A stretch of DNA of 64,000 nt, taken from the NCBI RefSeq assembly GCF_900187015.1, contig NZ_LT906479.1, forward strand, positions 806,001-870,000, written 5' to 3'. The translations under genes and the position numbers were made by a program. Positions 33,625 through 44,755 of the stretch are shown here, one piece after another. Under the pieces are notes generated by a model. That model did no database searches. It saw only the letters and a program-made list of their open reading frames with translations, and was not told where the DNA came from. Positions within the stretch are counted from its first letter, which is position 1; each line of letters begins with the position of its first letter. The DNA comes from Serratia ficaria (lineage in GTDB: Bacteria > Pseudomonadota > Gammaproteobacteria > Enterobacterales > Enterobacteriaceae).

Positions 33625-33652
33625 AAAACGGTCATGAAGGGGTAGCTCAGGA

Positions 33653-34111
33653 ATGTTCCGTGGGGCAACGATGGTCAACCTCGACAGCAAAGGGCGGCTT
33701 GCCGTACCAACCCGATATCGGGATTTGCTGAACGAGGAATCGCAAGGCCAAATGGTCTGTACCATTGACCTCCATCAGCCCTGCCTGCTGCTTTATCCTT
33801 TACCCGAATGGGAAATTATTGAACAAAAATTGTCCCGTCTGTCGAGCATGAATCCCGCCGAGCGCCGCGTTCAGCGCTTGCTGTTGGGGCATGCCAGTGA
33901 GTGTCAGATGGACAGCGCCGGCCGTTTGCTGTTAGCCAGTACGCTGCGGCAACACGCCGGACTCACGAAAGAAGTGATGCTGGTCGGGCAGTTCAACAAG
34001 TTTGAACTGTGGGATGAACAGACCTGGTATCAACAAGTCAAGGATGATATTGACGCTGAACAGTCGACTCAGGAACCGTTGTCTGAGCGGCTACAGGACT
34101 TGTCGCTATAA
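33653..34111 (+). CDS. mraZ: Transcriptional repressor MraZ
   Basis: AbrB-like (SpoVT-AbrB double) DNA-binding protein that represses the dcw cluster. 152 residues, as in E. coli, with both repeats showing the DxxGR pattern: [19 protein letters not shown] and [16 protein letters not shown]. The N-terminus MFRGAT and the C-terminus [10 protein letters not shown] are identical to E. coli. First gene of the cluster, two bases before rsmH. Confidence 0.97.
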   Translation: MFRGATMVNLDSKGRLAVPTRYRDLLNEESQGQMVCTIDLHQPCLLLYPLPEWEIIEQKLSRLSSMNPAERRVQRLLLGHASECQMDSAGRLLLASTLRQHAGLTKEVMLVGQFNKFELWDEQTWYQQVKDDIDAEQSTQEPLSERLQDLSL

Positions 34112-34113
34112 GC

Positions 34114-35055
34114 ATGTTGGAAAACTATAAACACACCACCGTACTGTTGGATGAGGCGGTTAACGGCCTCAACATCCGCAGCAACGGCATATATATCGAC
34201 GGTACTTTTGGTCGCGGTGGCCATTCTCGTCTGATTCTGTCCCAGCTGGGGCCGGAAGGACGCTTGCTGGCAATTGACCGCGATCCTCAGGCGATTGCAG
34301 CCGCCAATTCTATTGAAGATCCTCGTTTCACTATCGTACACGGCCCATTTTCCGATTTGTCACACTATGTGCGGGAACGCGAGCTGGTGGGGCAGATCGA
34401 CGGCGTTCTGCTCGATCTGGGCGTTTCTTCGCCGCAGCTGGACGACGCGGAGCGCGGTTTCTCCTTTATGCGCGACGGTCCGCTGGATATGCGCATGGAC
34501 CCGTCCACCGGCCTTTCCGCCGCCGAATGGCTGATGAAGGCGGAAGCCGACGACATCGCCTGGGTGCTGAAAACCTTTGGCGAGGAGCGTTTCGCCAAGC
34601 GCATCGCGCGCGCCATCGTGGAGAGAAACCGCGTCGAGCCGATGACCCGCACCAAGCAACTGGCCGATCTGATCGCCGAAGCCAGCCCGTTCCGCGAGAA
34701 GCACAAGCACCCGGCGACGCGCAGTTTCCAGGCGATCCGCATCTATATCAACAGCGAGCTGGAAGAGATCGAGCGCGCGCTCGACGGCGCGCTGGAAGTG
34801 TTGGCCCCCAAGGGCCGTTTGTCGATCATCAGCTTCCACTCGCTGGAAGACCGCATCGTCAAACGCTTTATGCGTCACCACAGCCGCGGCGCGCAGGTGC
34901 CGGCCGGCATTCCGCTGACCGAAGAGCAACTGCGCAGCATGGGCGGACGCACGCTGAAAGCGCTGGGCAAGATGATGCCGTCGGAAGCCGAAGTGGCGGA
35001 CAACCCACGCGCCCGCAGCTCGGTGCTGCGCATTGCAGAGAGGATGCCCGCGTGA
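34114..35055 (+). CDS. rsmH: 16S rRNA m4C1402 methyltransferase RsmH (MraW)
   Basis: SAM-dependent enzyme that methylates N4 of C1402 in 16S rRNA. 313 residues. SAM-binding motif [18 protein letters not shown], then [21 protein letters not shown] and [13 protein letters not shown] typical of the family. It overlaps ftsL by the sequence GTGA. Confidence 0.97.
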   Translation: MLENYKHTTVLLDEAVNGLNIRSNGIYIDGTFGRGGHSRLILSQLGPEGRLLAIDRDPQAIAAANSIEDPRFTIVHGPFSDLSHYVRERELVGQIDGVLLDLGVSSPQLDDAERGFSFMRDGPLDMRMDPSTGLSAAEWLMKAEADDIAWVLKTFGEERFAKRIARAIVERNRVEPMTRTKQLADLIAEASPFREKHKHPATRSFQAIRIYINSELEEIERALDGALEVLAPKGRLSIISFHSLEDRIVKRFMRHHSRGAQVPAGIPLTEEQLRSMGGRTLKALGKMMPSEAEVADNPRARSSVLRIAERMPA

Positions 35056-35372
35056 TCGGCAACGAACGTCACGGCCTGGTCGGGGTGATTGGCGGTGATC
35101 TGCTGCGCAACGCCAAGATCCCATTGATTTTACTGGTTGCCGCCCTGGTCTCCGCCGTTTTTGTGGTGACCACCGCGCACCGCACCCGCCTGCTGACCGC
35201 CGAACGCGAGCAGCTGGTGCTTGAGCGGGATGCGCTGGATATCGAGTGGCGCAACCTGATTCTGGAAGAGAACGCCCTCGGCGACCATAGCCGGGTTGAA
35301 CGTATCGCTACCGAAAAACTGCAGATGCAACACGTTGATCCATCGCAGGAAAATATCATCGTTAAACAATGA
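35052..35372 (+). CDS. ftsL: Cell division protein FtsL
   Basis: Bitopic divisome protein that forms the FtsQLB complex. 106 residues from the GTG that overlaps the rsmH stop; E. coli FtsL is 121, with a longer cytoplasmic head. One transmembrane helix ([19 protein letters not shown]), then a leucine-zipper-like coiled coil from [22 protein letters not shown] to the end, where [14 protein letters not shown] and DPSQENI are unchanged from E. coli. The short tail before the helix is [18 protein letters not shown]. Confidence 0.95.
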   Translation: MIGNERHGLVGVIGGDLLRNAKIPLILLVAALVSAVFVVTTAHRTRLLTAEREQLVLERDALDIEWRNLILEENALGDHSRVERIATEKLQMQHVDPSQENIIVKQ

Positions 35373-35414
35373 ATGGTTTAACCGGAATAATGACACGGAG
35401 TAGAAAGGAAACGC

Positions 35415-37178
35415 ATGAAAGCAGCGCGCCCCGGTAAGTTGAAACGCCAGGAAGATCAGGCCAGCTTTGTAAGCTGGCGTTTTGCGTTGCTGTGCGGCTG
35501 TATTTTACTGGCGCTGGTGGGGTTGATGCTGCGCGTGGCCTATCTGCAGGTCATCAACCCGGATCGCCTGGTGAAAGAAGGCGACATGCGTTCGCTGCGG
35601 GTGCAGGAAGTGCCTACCGCGCGCGGCATGATCAGCGATCGCGCCGGCCGGCCGTTGGCGGTGAGCGTGCCGGTCAACGCCATCTGGGCCGATCCGAAAG
35701 AGCTGAACGAACGCGGCGGCATTACGCTGGACAGCCGCTGGAAGGCGCTGTCCGACGCGCTGAATATCCCGCTGGATCAGCTCTCCAACCGCATCAACGC
35801 CAACCCGAAAGGGCGCTTCGTTTACCTGGCGCGTCAGGTGAACCCGGCGGTCGGCGATTATATCCGCAAGCTGAAGCTGCCGGGGATTAACCTGCGGCAG
35901 GAATCGCGCCGTTACTACCCGGCCGGGCAGGTCACCTCGCACATCATCGGCGTCACCAACATTGACGGCCAGGGCATCGAAGGCGTCGAGAAGAGTTTCG
36001 ACCGCTGGCTGACCGGGCAACCGGGCGAAAGAACCGTGCGCAAGGACCGCTATGGCCGGGTGATTGAGGACATCTCCTCGGTCGACAGCCAGGCGGCGCA
36101 TAACCTGGTGCTGAGCGTCGATGAACGCCTGCAGGCGCTGGTGTACCGCGAGCTGAACAACGCCGTGGCCTTCAACAAGGCCGAGTCCGGCACCGCGGTG
36201 CTGATAGACGTGAACACCGGCGAGGTGTTGGCGATGGCCAACAGCCCGTCCTACAACCCGAACAACATGGCCGGTACGCCGAAAGACACCATGCGTAACC
36301 GCGCTATCACCGATATTTTTGAGCCTGGTTCTACCGTAAAACCGATGGTGGTGATGACCGCCTTACAGAATGGCGTGGTGAAAGAGAACAGCGTGCTGAA
36401 CACCATTCCTTTCCGCATTCAGGGCCACGAAATTAAAGACGTGGCGCGCTATGCGGAGCTGTCGGTAACCGGGATCTTGCAGAAGTCGAGTAACGTCGGC
36501 GTTACCAAGCTGGCGTTAGCGATGCCGTCCTCGGCGTTAGTAGATACTTACTCTCGTTTTGGACTGGGAAAGGCGACCAATTTGGGGCTGGTCGGAGAAA
36601 GCAGTGGCATATACCCAAAAAAACAACGGTGGTCTGACATAGAGAGGGCCACCTTCTCTTTCGGCTACGGGCTAATGGTAACTCCGTTACAGTTGGCGCG
36701 AGTCTACGCAACGATCGGCAGCCTGGGCGTGTATCGCCCATTGTCGATCACCAAGGTTGACCCGCCGGTCGCCGGCGAACGCGTTTTCCCTGAACCACTG
36801 GTGCGCACCGTGGTGCACATGATGGAAAGCGTGGCCCTGCCGGGCGGCGGCGGCGTGAAAGCCGCCATCAAGGGGTACCGTATCGCCATTAAAACCGGTA
36901 CCGCCAAAAAGGTCGGTCCGGACGGCAAATACGTCAACCGATACCTCGCTTATACCGCCGGCGTCGCGCCGGCCAGTAATCCCCGTTTTGCTCTGGTGGT
37001 GGTCATCAACGACCCGCAGGGCGGGAAGTACTATGGCGGCGCAATTTCCGCGCCGGTGTTTGGCGCCATCATGGGCGGCGTATTGCGCACCATGAACGTC
37101 GAACCGGACGCATTGCCTACCAGCGATAAAAGCGAATTAGTGACTAACAAAAAAGAGGGTTCAGGTGGCAGATCGTAA
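35415..37178 (+). CDS. ftsI: Septal peptidoglycan transpeptidase FtsI (PBP3)
   Basis: Class B penicillin-binding protein that crosslinks septal peptidoglycan. 587 residues. Transmembrane anchor at about 20-40, pedestal domain, then the transpeptidase motifs: SxxK with active serine S306 in [12 protein letters not shown] in LQKSSNVG (about 358), and KTG in AIKTGTAKK (about 493). The coding sequence contains an internal block (about 36510-36715) of unusual codons, with an embedded RNA candidate; see the separate entry. It overlaps murE by 14 bases. Confidence 0.97.
   Translation: MKAARPGKLKRQEDQASFVSWRFALLCGCILLALVGLMLRVAYLQVINPDRLVKEGDMRSLRVQEVPTARGMISDRAGRPLAVSVPVNAIWADPKELNERGGITLDSRWKALSDALNIPLDQLSNRINANPKGRFVYLARQVNPAVGDYIRKLKLPGINLRQESRRYYPAGQVTSHIIGVTNIDGQGIEGVEKSFDRWLTGQPGERTVRKDRYGRVIEDISSVDSQAAHNLVLSVDERLQALVYRELNNAVAFNKAESGTAVLIDVNTGEVLAMANSPSYNPNNMAGTPKDTMRNRAITDIFEPGSTVKPMVVMTALQNGVVKENSVLNTIPFRIQGHEIKDVARYAELSVTGILQKSSNVGVTKLALAMPSSALVDTYSRFGLGKATNLGLVGESSGIYPKKQRWSDIERATFSFGYGLMVTPLQLARVYATIGSLGVYRPLSITKVDPPVAGERVFPEPLVRTVVHMMESVALPGGGGVKAAIKGYRIAIKTGTAKKVGPDGKYVNRYLAYTAGVAPASNPRFALVVVINDPQGGKYYGGAISAPVFGAIMGGVLRTMNVEPDALPTSDKSELVTNKKEGSGGRS
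36510..36715 (+). ncRNA. FtsO-like ORF-internal RNA candidate within ftsI (RybB sponge)
   Basis: About 200 bases of ftsI use rare synonymous codons (TTA three times, ATA twice, GGA, CTA, GTA, AGG, CGA) while the rest of the gene strongly prefers CTG, GGC and CGC. Inside it, AAAGCAGTGGC at 36598-36608 is an 11-base perfect complement to the 5' end of RybB as I recall it (GCCACUGCUUU). E. coli has FtsO, an RNA internal to ftsI that sponges RybB. Boundaries here are a guess from codon use; existence is inferred. Confidence 0.6.
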
Positions 37179-38652
37179 TTTGCGCGACTTACTCGCCCCG
37201 TGGGTGCCGACGGCACCCGGGCGCGCGCTGCGGGAAATGACATTAGACAGCCGTATTGCGGCTGCCGGGGATCTGTTTGTCGCCGTTGCCGGCCATCAAA
37301 CGGATGGCCGCCGCTATATTCCGCAGGCCATCGCGCAGGGCGTCGCCGCCGTGATCGCCGAAGCTGACGGCCAGGCCGAAGACGGCGCCATCGTCGAAAT
37401 GCACGGCGTGCCGGTTATCTACCTGAGCCAACTGAACCAGCGCCTTTCCGCGCTGGCCGGGCGTTTTTACCACCAGCCGGCGGAGCGTCTGCGCCTGGTG
37501 GGCGTCACCGGCACCAACGGCAAAACCACCACCACCCAGCTGCTGGCGCAGTGGAGCCAACTGTTGGGCGAGACCAGCGCGGTGATGGGCACCGTCGGCA
37601 ACGGTCTGCTGGGCCAGGTGTGCCCGACGGAGAATACCACCGGTTCTGCGGTGGATGTTCAACACGTATTAAACGATCTGGCTGAGCGGGGCGCGACCTT
37701 CGCCGCCATGGAAGTGTCTTCCCACGGGCTGGTGCAGCACCGGGTGGCGGCATTGCCGTTCGCCGCGGCGGTGTTCACCAACCTGAGCCGCGATCACCTG
37801 GATTACCACGGCGACATGGCCAATTACGAAGCCGCCAAATGGTCGCTGTTCGCCGGCCACGACGTGGGCCAGGCGATCATCAACGCCGACGATGAAGTCG
37901 GCCAGCGCTGGCTGAGCAAGCTGCCGGATGCGGTGGCGGTCACCCTGCACGACAACCTGCAGCCGGGCTGTCACGGCCGCTGGCTGAAAACCACCGCGGT
38001 CAGCTATCACGACAACGGCGCCACCATTCGCTTCAGCTCCAGCTGGGGCGACGGCGAAATCGAAAGCCGCCTGATGGGCGCCTTCAACGTCAGCAACCTG
38101 CTGTTGGCGCTGGCGACGCTGCTGTCGCTGGGTTATCCGCTGGATCAGCTGGTGGAAACCGGCAACCGTCTGCAGCCGGTCTGCGGCCGGATGGAAGTGT
38201 TTAACGCGCCGGGCAAACCGACGGTGGTGGTGGACTACGCCCACACCCCGGATGCGTTGGAAAAAGCGCTGGAAGCGGCGCGCCTGCACTGCCAGGGGCA
38301 GCTGTGGTGCGTGTTCGGCTGCGGCGGCGATCGCGACAAGGGCAAGCGCCCGCTGATGGGCGGCATCGCCGAACAGTTCGCCGATCGGGTGGTGATCACC
38401 GATGACAACCCGCGCACCGAAGAGCCGCGGGCGATCATCGCCGATATTCTTGCCGGGCTGCTGGACGCCGGGCAGGCGCTGGTGATCCACGGCCGCGCCG
38501 AGGCGGTGACCAGCGCCATCATGCAGGCGCAAGAGCAGGATGTGGTGCTGGTGGCGGGCAAAGGCCACGAGGATTACCAACTGGTGGGCAACCGCCGCCT
38601 GGATTACTCCGACCGCACCACGGTCGCCCGGCTGCTGGGGGTGTTGGCATGA
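37165..38652 (+). CDS. murE: UDP-MurNAc-L-Ala-D-Glu:meso-diaminopimelate ligase
   Basis: Mur ligase that adds meso-diaminopimelate to the peptidoglycan stem. 495 residues from a GTG start ([15 protein letters not shown]), as in E. coli. ATP-binding loop [15 protein letters not shown] (about 112) and the meso-DAP specificity motif DNPR in [14 protein letters not shown] (about 413). Its start lies within the ftsI end. Confidence 0.97.
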   Translation: MADRNLRDLLAPWVPTAPGRALREMTLDSRIAAAGDLFVAVAGHQTDGRRYIPQAIAQGVAAVIAEADGQAEDGAIVEMHGVPVIYLSQLNQRLSALAGRFYHQPAERLRLVGVTGTNGKTTTTQLLAQWSQLLGETSAVMGTVGNGLLGQVCPTENTTGSAVDVQHVLNDLAERGATFAAMEVSSHGLVQHRVAALPFAAAVFTNLSRDHLDYHGDMANYEAAKWSLFAGHDVGQAIINADDEVGQRWLSKLPDAVAVTLHDNLQPGCHGRWLKTTAVSYHDNGATIRFSSSWGDGEIESRLMGAFNVSNLLLALATLLSLGYPLDQLVETGNRLQPVCGRMEVFNAPGKPTVVVDYAHTPDALEKALEAARLHCQGQLWCVFGCGGDRDKGKRPLMGGIAEQFADRVVITDDNPRTEEPRAIIADILAGLLDAGQALVIHGRAEAVTSAIMQAQEQDVVLVAGKGHEDYQLVGNRRLDYSDRTTVARLLGVLA

Positions 38653-40010
38653 TCCCTGTCTCCCTTCAGGCACTGGCTGAGGTATTGAGCGCTGAGCTTT
38701 ACGGCGCCGATTGCCAAATCGTTGAGGTGACGACAGATACCCGCAAGGTGACCGCCGGTTGCCTGTTTGTGGCGCTGAAAGGCGAGCGTTTTGACGCTCA
38801 TGATTTTGCAGCTGACGCCGTAGCCGCGGGCGCTGGGGCGTTGCTGGTAAGTAAGCGCTTATTGGTGGACGTACCGCAGCTGGTGGTGGCGGATACCCGA
38901 CTGGCGCTGGGGCAGCTTGCCGCCTGGGTGCGTCAGCAGGTGCCGGCGCGCGTTGTGGCGCTGACCGGGTCTTCCGGCAAGACCTCGGTGAAAGAAATGA
39001 CCGCCGCCATTCTGCGTGAATGCGGCGAGGTGCTGTATACCGCCGGCAACTTCAACAATGACATCGGCGTGCCGCTGACGCTGCTGCGTCTGCAGCCGCA
39101 GCATGACTTTGCCGTGATTGAGCTGGGCGCTAACCATATTGGCGAGATTGCTTACACCACCGCATTGACGCGGCCGCAGACCGCCCTGGTGAACAACCTG
39201 GCGGCGGCCCACCTGGAAGGCTTCGGCTCGTTGGCCGGCGTCGCCCAGGCGAAAGGTGAAATTTTTGCCGGCTTGCCGGACGACGGCGTGGCGATCATCA
39301 ACGCCGACAACAACGACTGGCCGCACTGGCAGAGCATGCTGGGCGGCAAGACCGTCTGGCGCTTCTCGCCGCAGGCGGCGGAAGGCGTAGATTTCTTCGC
39401 TGAAGAGGTGCGGGTTAACGGCGACGGCACGCAGTTCCAACTGCATAGCCCGTTTGGCCGCACCGAGATCAGGCTGCCGTTGCCGGGGCGCCACAACGTG
39501 GCCAATGCCCTGGCGGCGACGGCGTTGGCGATGTCGGTGGGCGCCACCCTCGAGGCGGTGCGCCAGGGGCTGCAACAGCTGGAAGCGGTGCCGGGGCGTC
39601 TGTTCCCGGTGGCGCTGGGCGCCGGCAAGCTGCTGTTGGACGACAGCTACAACGCCAACGTCGGGTCGATGACCGCGGCGGCGCAGGTGCTGGCGGATAT
39701 GCCGGGCTACCGCGTGATGGTGGTGGGCGATATGGCCGAACTGGGGGCAGAGGCCGAAGAATGCCATCGTCAGGTGGGCGAAGCCGCCCGTCTGGCCGGC
39801 GTCGACAAGGTGATCAGCGTCGGCGGTTTGAGCCGGGTGCTGAGCGCGGCGTCCGGCAACGGCGAGCATTATCAGGACAAGACGGCAGCGATCGCGCGCG
39901 TGGCGGAATTACTGTCGGAACATGCGGTAATTACCGTGTTAATCAAGGGTTCACGTAGTGCCGCAATGGAGCAGGTAGTACGCGCGTTACAGGAGAGATC
40001 ACCATGCTAG
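38649..40010 (+). CDS. murF: UDP-MurNAc-tripeptide:D-Ala-D-Ala ligase
   Basis: Adds D-alanyl-D-alanine to complete the cytoplasmic pentapeptide precursor. 453 residues. ATP-binding loop [16 protein letters not shown] (about 105), Mur central-domain [14 protein letters not shown], and [16 protein letters not shown] typical of MurF. Starts in an ATGA overlap with murE. Confidence 0.97.
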   Translation: MIPVSLQALAEVLSAELYGADCQIVEVTTDTRKVTAGCLFVALKGERFDAHDFAADAVAAGAGALLVSKRLLVDVPQLVVADTRLALGQLAAWVRQQVPARVVALTGSSGKTSVKEMTAAILRECGEVLYTAGNFNNDIGVPLTLLRLQPQHDFAVIELGANHIGEIAYTTALTRPQTALVNNLAAAHLEGFGSLAGVAQAKGEIFAGLPDDGVAIINADNNDWPHWQSMLGGKTVWRFSPQAAEGVDFFAEEVRVNGDGTQFQLHSPFGRTEIRLPLPGRHNVANALAATALAMSVGATLEAVRQGLQQLEAVPGRLFPVALGAGKLLLDDSYNANVGSMTAAAQVLADMPGYRVMVVGDMAELGAEAEECHRQVGEAARLAGVDKVISVGGLSRVLSAASGNGEHYQDKTAAIARVAELLSEHAVITVLIKGSRSAAMEQVVRALQERSPC

Positions 40011-41086
40011 TTTGGCTGGCCGAGCATTTGGTCAAGTATTACTCAGGCTTCAACGTCTTTTCCTACCTGACGTTCCGAGCCATTGTCAGCCTGCTGACCG
40101 CGCTGTTCCTGTCGCTGTGGATGGGCCCGCGGGTGATCAAGCGCCTGCAGGAAATGTCCTTCGGGCAGGTGGTGCGCAACGACGGCCCGGAGTCGCACTT
40201 CAGCAAGCGCGGCACGCCGACCATGGGCGGCATCATGATCCTGACCTCCATCACCATCTCGGTGCTGATGTGGGCCTACCCGTCCAACCCGTATGTGTGG
40301 TGCGTGCTGTTCGTGCTGGTGGGTTACGGCATCGTCGGCTTTGTCGACGACTACCGCAAGGTGGTGCGCAAGGATACCAAGGGGCTGATCGCCCGCTGGA
40401 AGTACTTCTGGCAATCGGTGATTGCGCTGATTGTCGCATTCGCCATGTACGCCGTAGGAAAAGACACGCCAGCCACCGAGCTGGTTGTGCCGTTCTTTAA
40501 GGACATCATGCCGCAGCTGGGGCTGCTGTACGTGCTGCTGGCCTATTTCGTGATTGTCGGCACCAGCAACGCGGTCAACCTGACCGACGGGCTGGACGGC
40601 CTGGCGATCATGCCGACGGTGTTCGTGGCCGCCGGTTTTGCGCTGGTGGCCTGGGCTACCGGCAACATGAACTTCGCCAACTACCTGCATATTCCGTATC
40701 TGCGCCATGCCGGTGAGCTGGTGATCGTGTGTACCGCCATCGTCGGCGCCGGCCTCGGTTTCCTGTGGTTCAACACCTACCCGGCGCAGGTGTTTATGGG
40801 CGACGTCGGTTCGCTGGCGCTGGGCGGCGCGCTGGGCACCATCGCGGTGCTGCTGCGTCAGGAGTTTCTGTTACTGATTATGGGCGGCGTGTTCGTGGTT
40901 GAAACGCTGTCGGTAATTTTGCAGGTGGGATCGTTCAAGCTGCGCGGACAACGCATTTTCCGCATGGCGCCGATTCACCACCACTATGAATTGAAAGGCT
41001 GGCCGGAACCGCGCGTGATCGTGCGCTTCTGGATCATTTCGCTGATGCTGGTGCTGATTGGCCTGGCGACGCTGAAGGTGCGGTAA
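40004..41086 (+). CDS. mraY: Phospho-MurNAc-pentapeptide transferase MraY
   Basis: Integral membrane enzyme that transfers phospho-MurNAc-pentapeptide to undecaprenyl phosphate, giving lipid I. 360 residues, ten transmembrane segments. Family motifs: [11 protein letters not shown], the double aspartate FVDDYRKV, the Mg motif [14 protein letters not shown], and histidine-rich [14 protein letters not shown]. Overlaps murF by seven bases. Confidence 0.98.
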   Translation: MLVWLAEHLVKYYSGFNVFSYLTFRAIVSLLTALFLSLWMGPRVIKRLQEMSFGQVVRNDGPESHFSKRGTPTMGGIMILTSITISVLMWAYPSNPYVWCVLFVLVGYGIVGFVDDYRKVVRKDTKGLIARWKYFWQSVIALIVAFAMYAVGKDTPATELVVPFFKDIMPQLGLLYVLLAYFVIVGTSNAVNLTDGLDGLAIMPTVFVAAGFALVAWATGNMNFANYLHIPYLRHAGELVIVCTAIVGAGLGFLWFNTYPAQVFMGDVGSLALGGALGTIAVLLRQEFLLLIMGGVFVVETLSVILQVGSFKLRGQRIFRMAPIHHHYELKGWPEPRVIVRFWIISLMLVLIGLATLKVR

Positions 41087-41088
41087 TC

Positions 41089-42408
41089 ATGGCAGACTAT
41101 CAGGGTAAGAAAGTGGTCATCATCGGGCTGGGCCTTACCGGCCTGTCCTGTGTTGATTTCTTTATGGCGCGCGGCGTGACGCCGCGCGTTATGGATACCC
41201 GCGTCTCACCGCCTGGGCTGGACAAGCTGCCGGACAGCGTAGAACGCCATCTGGGCGATCTGCATCAGGACTGGCTGCTGGCGGCGGATTTGATCGTCGC
41301 CAGCCCGGGCGTGGCCCTGGCGACCCCGGCGTTGAGCGCCGCGGCGGACGCCGGGGTGGAAATCGTCGGCGACGTAGAGCTGTTCTGCCGCGAAGCCCAG
41401 GCGCCGATCGTGGCGATCACCGGTTCCAACGGCAAGAGCACCGTCACCACCCTGGTGGGCGAGATGGCGCAGGCGGCCGGCTGGGCGGTGGGCGTCGGCG
41501 GCAATATCGGCCTGCCGGCGTTGAGCCTGCTGCGCCAGGAATGCCGGCTGTACGTGCTGGAGCTGTCGAGCTTCCAGCTGGAAACCACCCACAGCCTGCG
41601 GGCGGCGGCGGCGACCATCCTGAACGTTACCGAAGACCATATGGATCGTTACCCGTTTGGCCTGCAGCAGTATCGCGGCGCCAAACTGCGCGTTTATGAA
41701 AATGCCGGCGTCTGCGTGGTGAATGCGGACGACGCGCTGACCATGCCGGTGCGCGGCGCCGACGCGCGCTGCGTCAGCTTCGGCGCCGACGTGGGCGACT
41801 ACCACCTGAACCGACAGCAGGGCGAAACCTGGTTGCGGGTGCAGGGTGAGAAAGTGCTGAATACCCGCGAGATGAAACTGACCGGCCGCCATAACTACAC
41901 CAATGCGCTGGCGGCGCTGGCGCTGGCCGACGCGGTGAACATCCCGCGCGCCTCCAGCCTGAAGGCGCTGACCACCTTTACCGGCCTGGCGCACCGCTTC
42001 CAGCTGGCGTGGGAACACAACGGCGTGCGCTGGATCAACGATTCCAAAGCCACCAACGTCGGCAGCACCGAAGCGGCGCTGAACGGCCTGCAGGTGGACG
42101 GCTCGCTGCATCTGCTGCTGGGCGGCGACGGCAAATCCGCCGACTTCTCGCCGCTGGCGCGTTATCTGCAGGGCGACAACCTGCGCCTGTACTGCTTCGG
42201 CCGCGACGGCCAACAGCTGGCGCAGCTGCGGCCGGAAGTGGCGACGCTGACCGAAACCATGGCGCAGGCGATGCGCGTTATCGCCGGCCGGGTGCAGCCT
42301 GGCGATATGGTGCTGCTGTCGCCGGCGTGCGCCAGCCTCGATCAGTTCCGTAATTTTGAAGCGCGCGGCGATGAATTCGCCCGCCTGGCACAGGAGCTTG
42401 GCGGATGA
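41089..42408 (+). CDS. murD: UDP-MurNAc-L-alanine:D-glutamate ligase
   Basis: Mur ligase that adds D-glutamate. 439 residues: UMP-binding Rossmann start [21 protein letters not shown] loop [18 protein letters not shown] (about 112), metal-ligand region [10 protein letters not shown] and C-terminal [17 protein letters not shown]. Two bases after mraY; ends in an ATGA overlap with ftsW. Confidence 0.97.
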   Translation: MADYQGKKVVIIGLGLTGLSCVDFFMARGVTPRVMDTRVSPPGLDKLPDSVERHLGDLHQDWLLAADLIVASPGVALATPALSAAADAGVEIVGDVELFCREAQAPIVAITGSNGKSTVTTLVGEMAQAAGWAVGVGGNIGLPALSLLRQECRLYVLELSSFQLETTHSLRAAAATILNVTEDHMDRYPFGLQQYRGAKLRVYENAGVCVVNADDALTMPVRGADARCVSFGADVGDYHLNRQQGETWLRVQGEKVLNTREMKLTGRHNYTNALAALALADAVNIPRASSLKALTTFTGLAHRFQLAWEHNGVRWINDSKATNVGSTEAALNGLQVDGSLHLLLGGDGKSADFSPLARYLQGDNLRLYCFGRDGQQLAQLRPEVATLTETMAQAMRVIAGRVQPGDMVLLSPACASLDQFRNFEARGDEFARLAQELGG

Positions 42409-43607
42409 GACTACGCATGCCGAACTTCGGGCTGACAGAACGGCTGAAAGACTGGGTGATGGGATCGCGCGACAACGATTCGGTCAACATGGTGCTGTAC
42501 GACCGCACGCTGCTGTGGCTGACCTTCGGGCTGGCGATCGTCGGCTTCGTGATGGTGACCTCGGCCTCGATGCCGATCGGCCAGCGTCTGGCGGACGATC
42601 CCTTCCTGTTCGCCAAGCGCGACGCGCTGTATCTCGGCCTGGCCTTCGGGCTGTCGATGGTGACGCTGCGCATTCCGATGGAAGTCTGGCAGCGCTACAG
42701 CAACGTGATGCTGTTGATGTCGATTGTGATGCTGCTGATCGTACTGGTGGTCGGCAGCTCGGTAAACGGGGCATCGCGCTGGATTGCGCTGGGCCCGCTG
42801 CGCATTCAGCCGGCGGAGCTGTCCAAGCTGTCGCTGTTCTGCTACCTGGCGAGCTATCTGGTGCGCAAGGTGGAAGAGGTGCGCAGCAACTTCTGGGGCT
42901 TCTGCAAGCCGATGGGCGTGATGGTGGTGCTGGCGGTGCTGCTGCTGGCGCAGCCGGACCTCGGCACCGTGGTGGTGCTGTTCATCACCACCCTGGCGAT
43001 GCTGTTCCTGGCCGGCGCCAAAATGTGGCAGTTCCTGGCGATCATCGGTTCGGGCGCCTTCGCGGTGGTGCTGTTGATCATCGCGGAGCCTTACCGTATG
43101 CGCCGCGTGACCTCGTTCTGGAACCCGTGGGCCGATCCGTTCGGCAGCGGCTACCAGCTGACCCAGTCGCTGATGGCGTTTGGCCGCGGCGAATTCTGGG
43201 GGCAAGGGCTGGGCAACTCGGTGCAGAAACTCGAGTATTTGCCGGAAGCGCACACCGACTTCATCTTCTCGATTTTGGGCGAAGAACTGGGCTATATCGG
43301 TGTGGTTTTAGCCCTGTTAATGGTATTCTTCGTCGCTTTTCGCGCGATGTCGATCGGCCGCCGCGCATTGGAGATCGATCAGCGCTTTTCCGGCTTCCTG
43401 GCCTGCTCGATCGGCGTGTGGTTCAGCTTCCAGGCGCTGGTTAACGTCGGCGCCGCCGCCGGCATGCTGCCGACCAAAGGCCTGACGCTGCCATTGATCA
43501 GCTACGGCGGTTCGAGCCTGTTGATCATGTCGACGGCGATCGTGCTGTTGCTGCGTATTGATTTTGAAACGCGTCTGGCCAAAGCCCAGGCGTTCGTGAA
43601 GAGGTAA
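42405..43607 (+). CDS. ftsW: Septal peptidoglycan glycosyltransferase FtsW
   Basis: SEDS-family polymerase, partner of FtsI. 400 residues, ten transmembrane helices after a short cytoplasmic tail. SEDS signature near [25 protein letters not shown] and the conserved loop [35 protein letters not shown]-terminal 20 residues are shorter and different from E. coli. Confidence 0.97.
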   Translation: MRLRMPNFGLTERLKDWVMGSRDNDSVNMVLYDRTLLWLTFGLAIVGFVMVTSASMPIGQRLADDPFLFAKRDALYLGLAFGLSMVTLRIPMEVWQRYSNVMLLMSIVMLLIVLVVGSSVNGASRWIALGPLRIQPAELSKLSLFCYLASYLVRKVEEVRSNFWGFCKPMGVMVVLAVLLLAQPDLGTVVVLFITTLAMLFLAGAKMWQFLAIIGSGAFAVVLLIIAEPYRMRRVTSFWNPWADPFGSGYQLTQSLMAFGRGEFWGQGLGNSVQKLEYLPEAHTDFIFSILGEELGYIGVVLALLMVFFVAFRAMSIGRRALEIDQRFSGFLACSIGVWFSFQALVNVGAAAGMLPTKGLTLPLISYGGSSLLIMSTAIVLLLRIDFETRLAKAQAFVKR

Positions 43608-43610
43608 GGG

Positions 43611-44675
43611 ATGAGCGGGAAAGCTAAGCGTTTAATGGTGATGGCAGGCGGTACCGGCGGGCATGTGTTCCCGGGGCTGGCGGTCGCGCATCATCTGATG
43701 GCGCAGGGCTGGCAGGTGCGCTGGCTCGGAACCGCAGACCGAATGGAAGCCGATCTGGTGCCGAAGCACGGGATCGAAATTGATTTTATCCGCATTTCCG
43801 GCCTGCGCGGCAAGGGGCTGAAGGCCCAGCTGAGCGCGCCGCTGCGCATCTGGAGCGCGGTGCGTCAGGCGAAGGCGATCATGCGCAACTACCAGCCGGA
43901 CGTGGTGCTGGGCATGGGCGGTTACGTTTCCGGCCCGGGCGGTCTGGCCGCCTGGCTGTGCGGCGTTCCGGTGGTGCTGCACGAACAGAACGGCATCGCC
44001 GGGCTGACCAACCGCTGGCTGGCGCGCGTGGCCAAAACGGTATTGCAAGCCTTCCCCGGCGCGTTTCCGAACGCCGAAGTGGTGGGCAATCCGGTGCGCA
44101 CCGACGTGCTGGCCCTGCCGCTGCCGGCGGAGCGTTTGAACGGGCGTGAAGGCCCGATCCGCGTGCTGGTCATTGGCGGAAGTCAGGGGGCCCGGGTGCT
44201 GAATCAGACAGTTCCTGAAGTCGCGGCGCGTTTGGGCGATAGAATTACGCTCTGGCATCAGGTAGGCAAAGGCGCACTGGATACGGTGCTGCGCGACTAC
44301 GAGAGGGTAGGGCAGACGCAGCACAAGGTGACCGAGTTTATCGATGACATGGCGGCCGCCTACGCCTGGGCCGACGTGGTGGTGTGCCGTTCCGGCGCTT
44401 TGACCGTCAGCGAAATTGCCGCCGCCGGCCTGCCGGCGATTTTTGTGCCGTTTATGCACAAGGACCGCCAGCAGTACTGGAACGCGCGTCCGCTGGAAGA
44501 AGCCGGCGCGGCGAAGATTATCGAACAGCCGCAGTTCAGCGCCGATGCGGTGGCGGAACTGCTGGCGAGCTGGGACCGCCCGACGCTGCTGGCGATGGCC
44601 GAAAAGGCGCGCGCGGTCGCCATCCCCGACGCGACCGAACGGGTGGCGGCGGAGCTGGTGCGGGTCGCCAAATAA
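43611..44675 (+). CDS. murG: Lipid II synthase MurG
   Basis: Adds GlcNAc from UDP-GlcNAc to lipid I at the inner membrane. 354 residues. N-terminal [20 protein letters not shown]-loop [15 protein letters not shown] and [16 protein letters not shown], then UDP-binding part [20 protein letters not shown]. Three bases after ftsW. An 80-base spacer without an obvious terminator follows before murC. Confidence 0.97.
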   Translation: MSGKAKRLMVMAGGTGGHVFPGLAVAHHLMAQGWQVRWLGTADRMEADLVPKHGIEIDFIRISGLRGKGLKAQLSAPLRIWSAVRQAKAIMRNYQPDVVLGMGGYVSGPGGLAAWLCGVPVVLHEQNGIAGLTNRWLARVAKTVLQAFPGAFPNAEVVGNPVRTDVLALPLPAERLNGREGPIRVLVIGGSQGARVLNQTVPEVAARLGDRITLWHQVGKGALDTVLRDYERVGQTQHKVTEFIDDMAAAYAWADVVVCRSGALTVSEIAAAGLPAIFVPFMHKDRQQYWNARPLEEAGAAKIIEQPQFSADAVAELLASWDRPTLLAMAEKARAVAIPDATERVAAELVRVAK

Positions 44676-44755
44676 TATGCAGGGGCTCGGTATGTCGGGC
44701 CTGAATTGAAGAATCTGTAGGGGTTCGGCTAACCGGACCTGGATTAGAGAGACTG

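Larger units (their letters stand above)
32784..33652. other. Large AT-rich gap between alaE and mraZ
   Basis: About 870 bases. From 32790 to 33200 the sequence is strikingly AT-rich and codes for nothing credible. A hairpin GCTCG / CGAGC (33152-33168) followed by CATTTATTTTTT ends this part with no gene before it. From 33230 the sequence becomes more GC-rich; frames of up to 69 codons exist on both strands, but lack ribosome sites and known motifs. The last 100 bases hold the mra promoter and operator. Confidence 0.55.
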
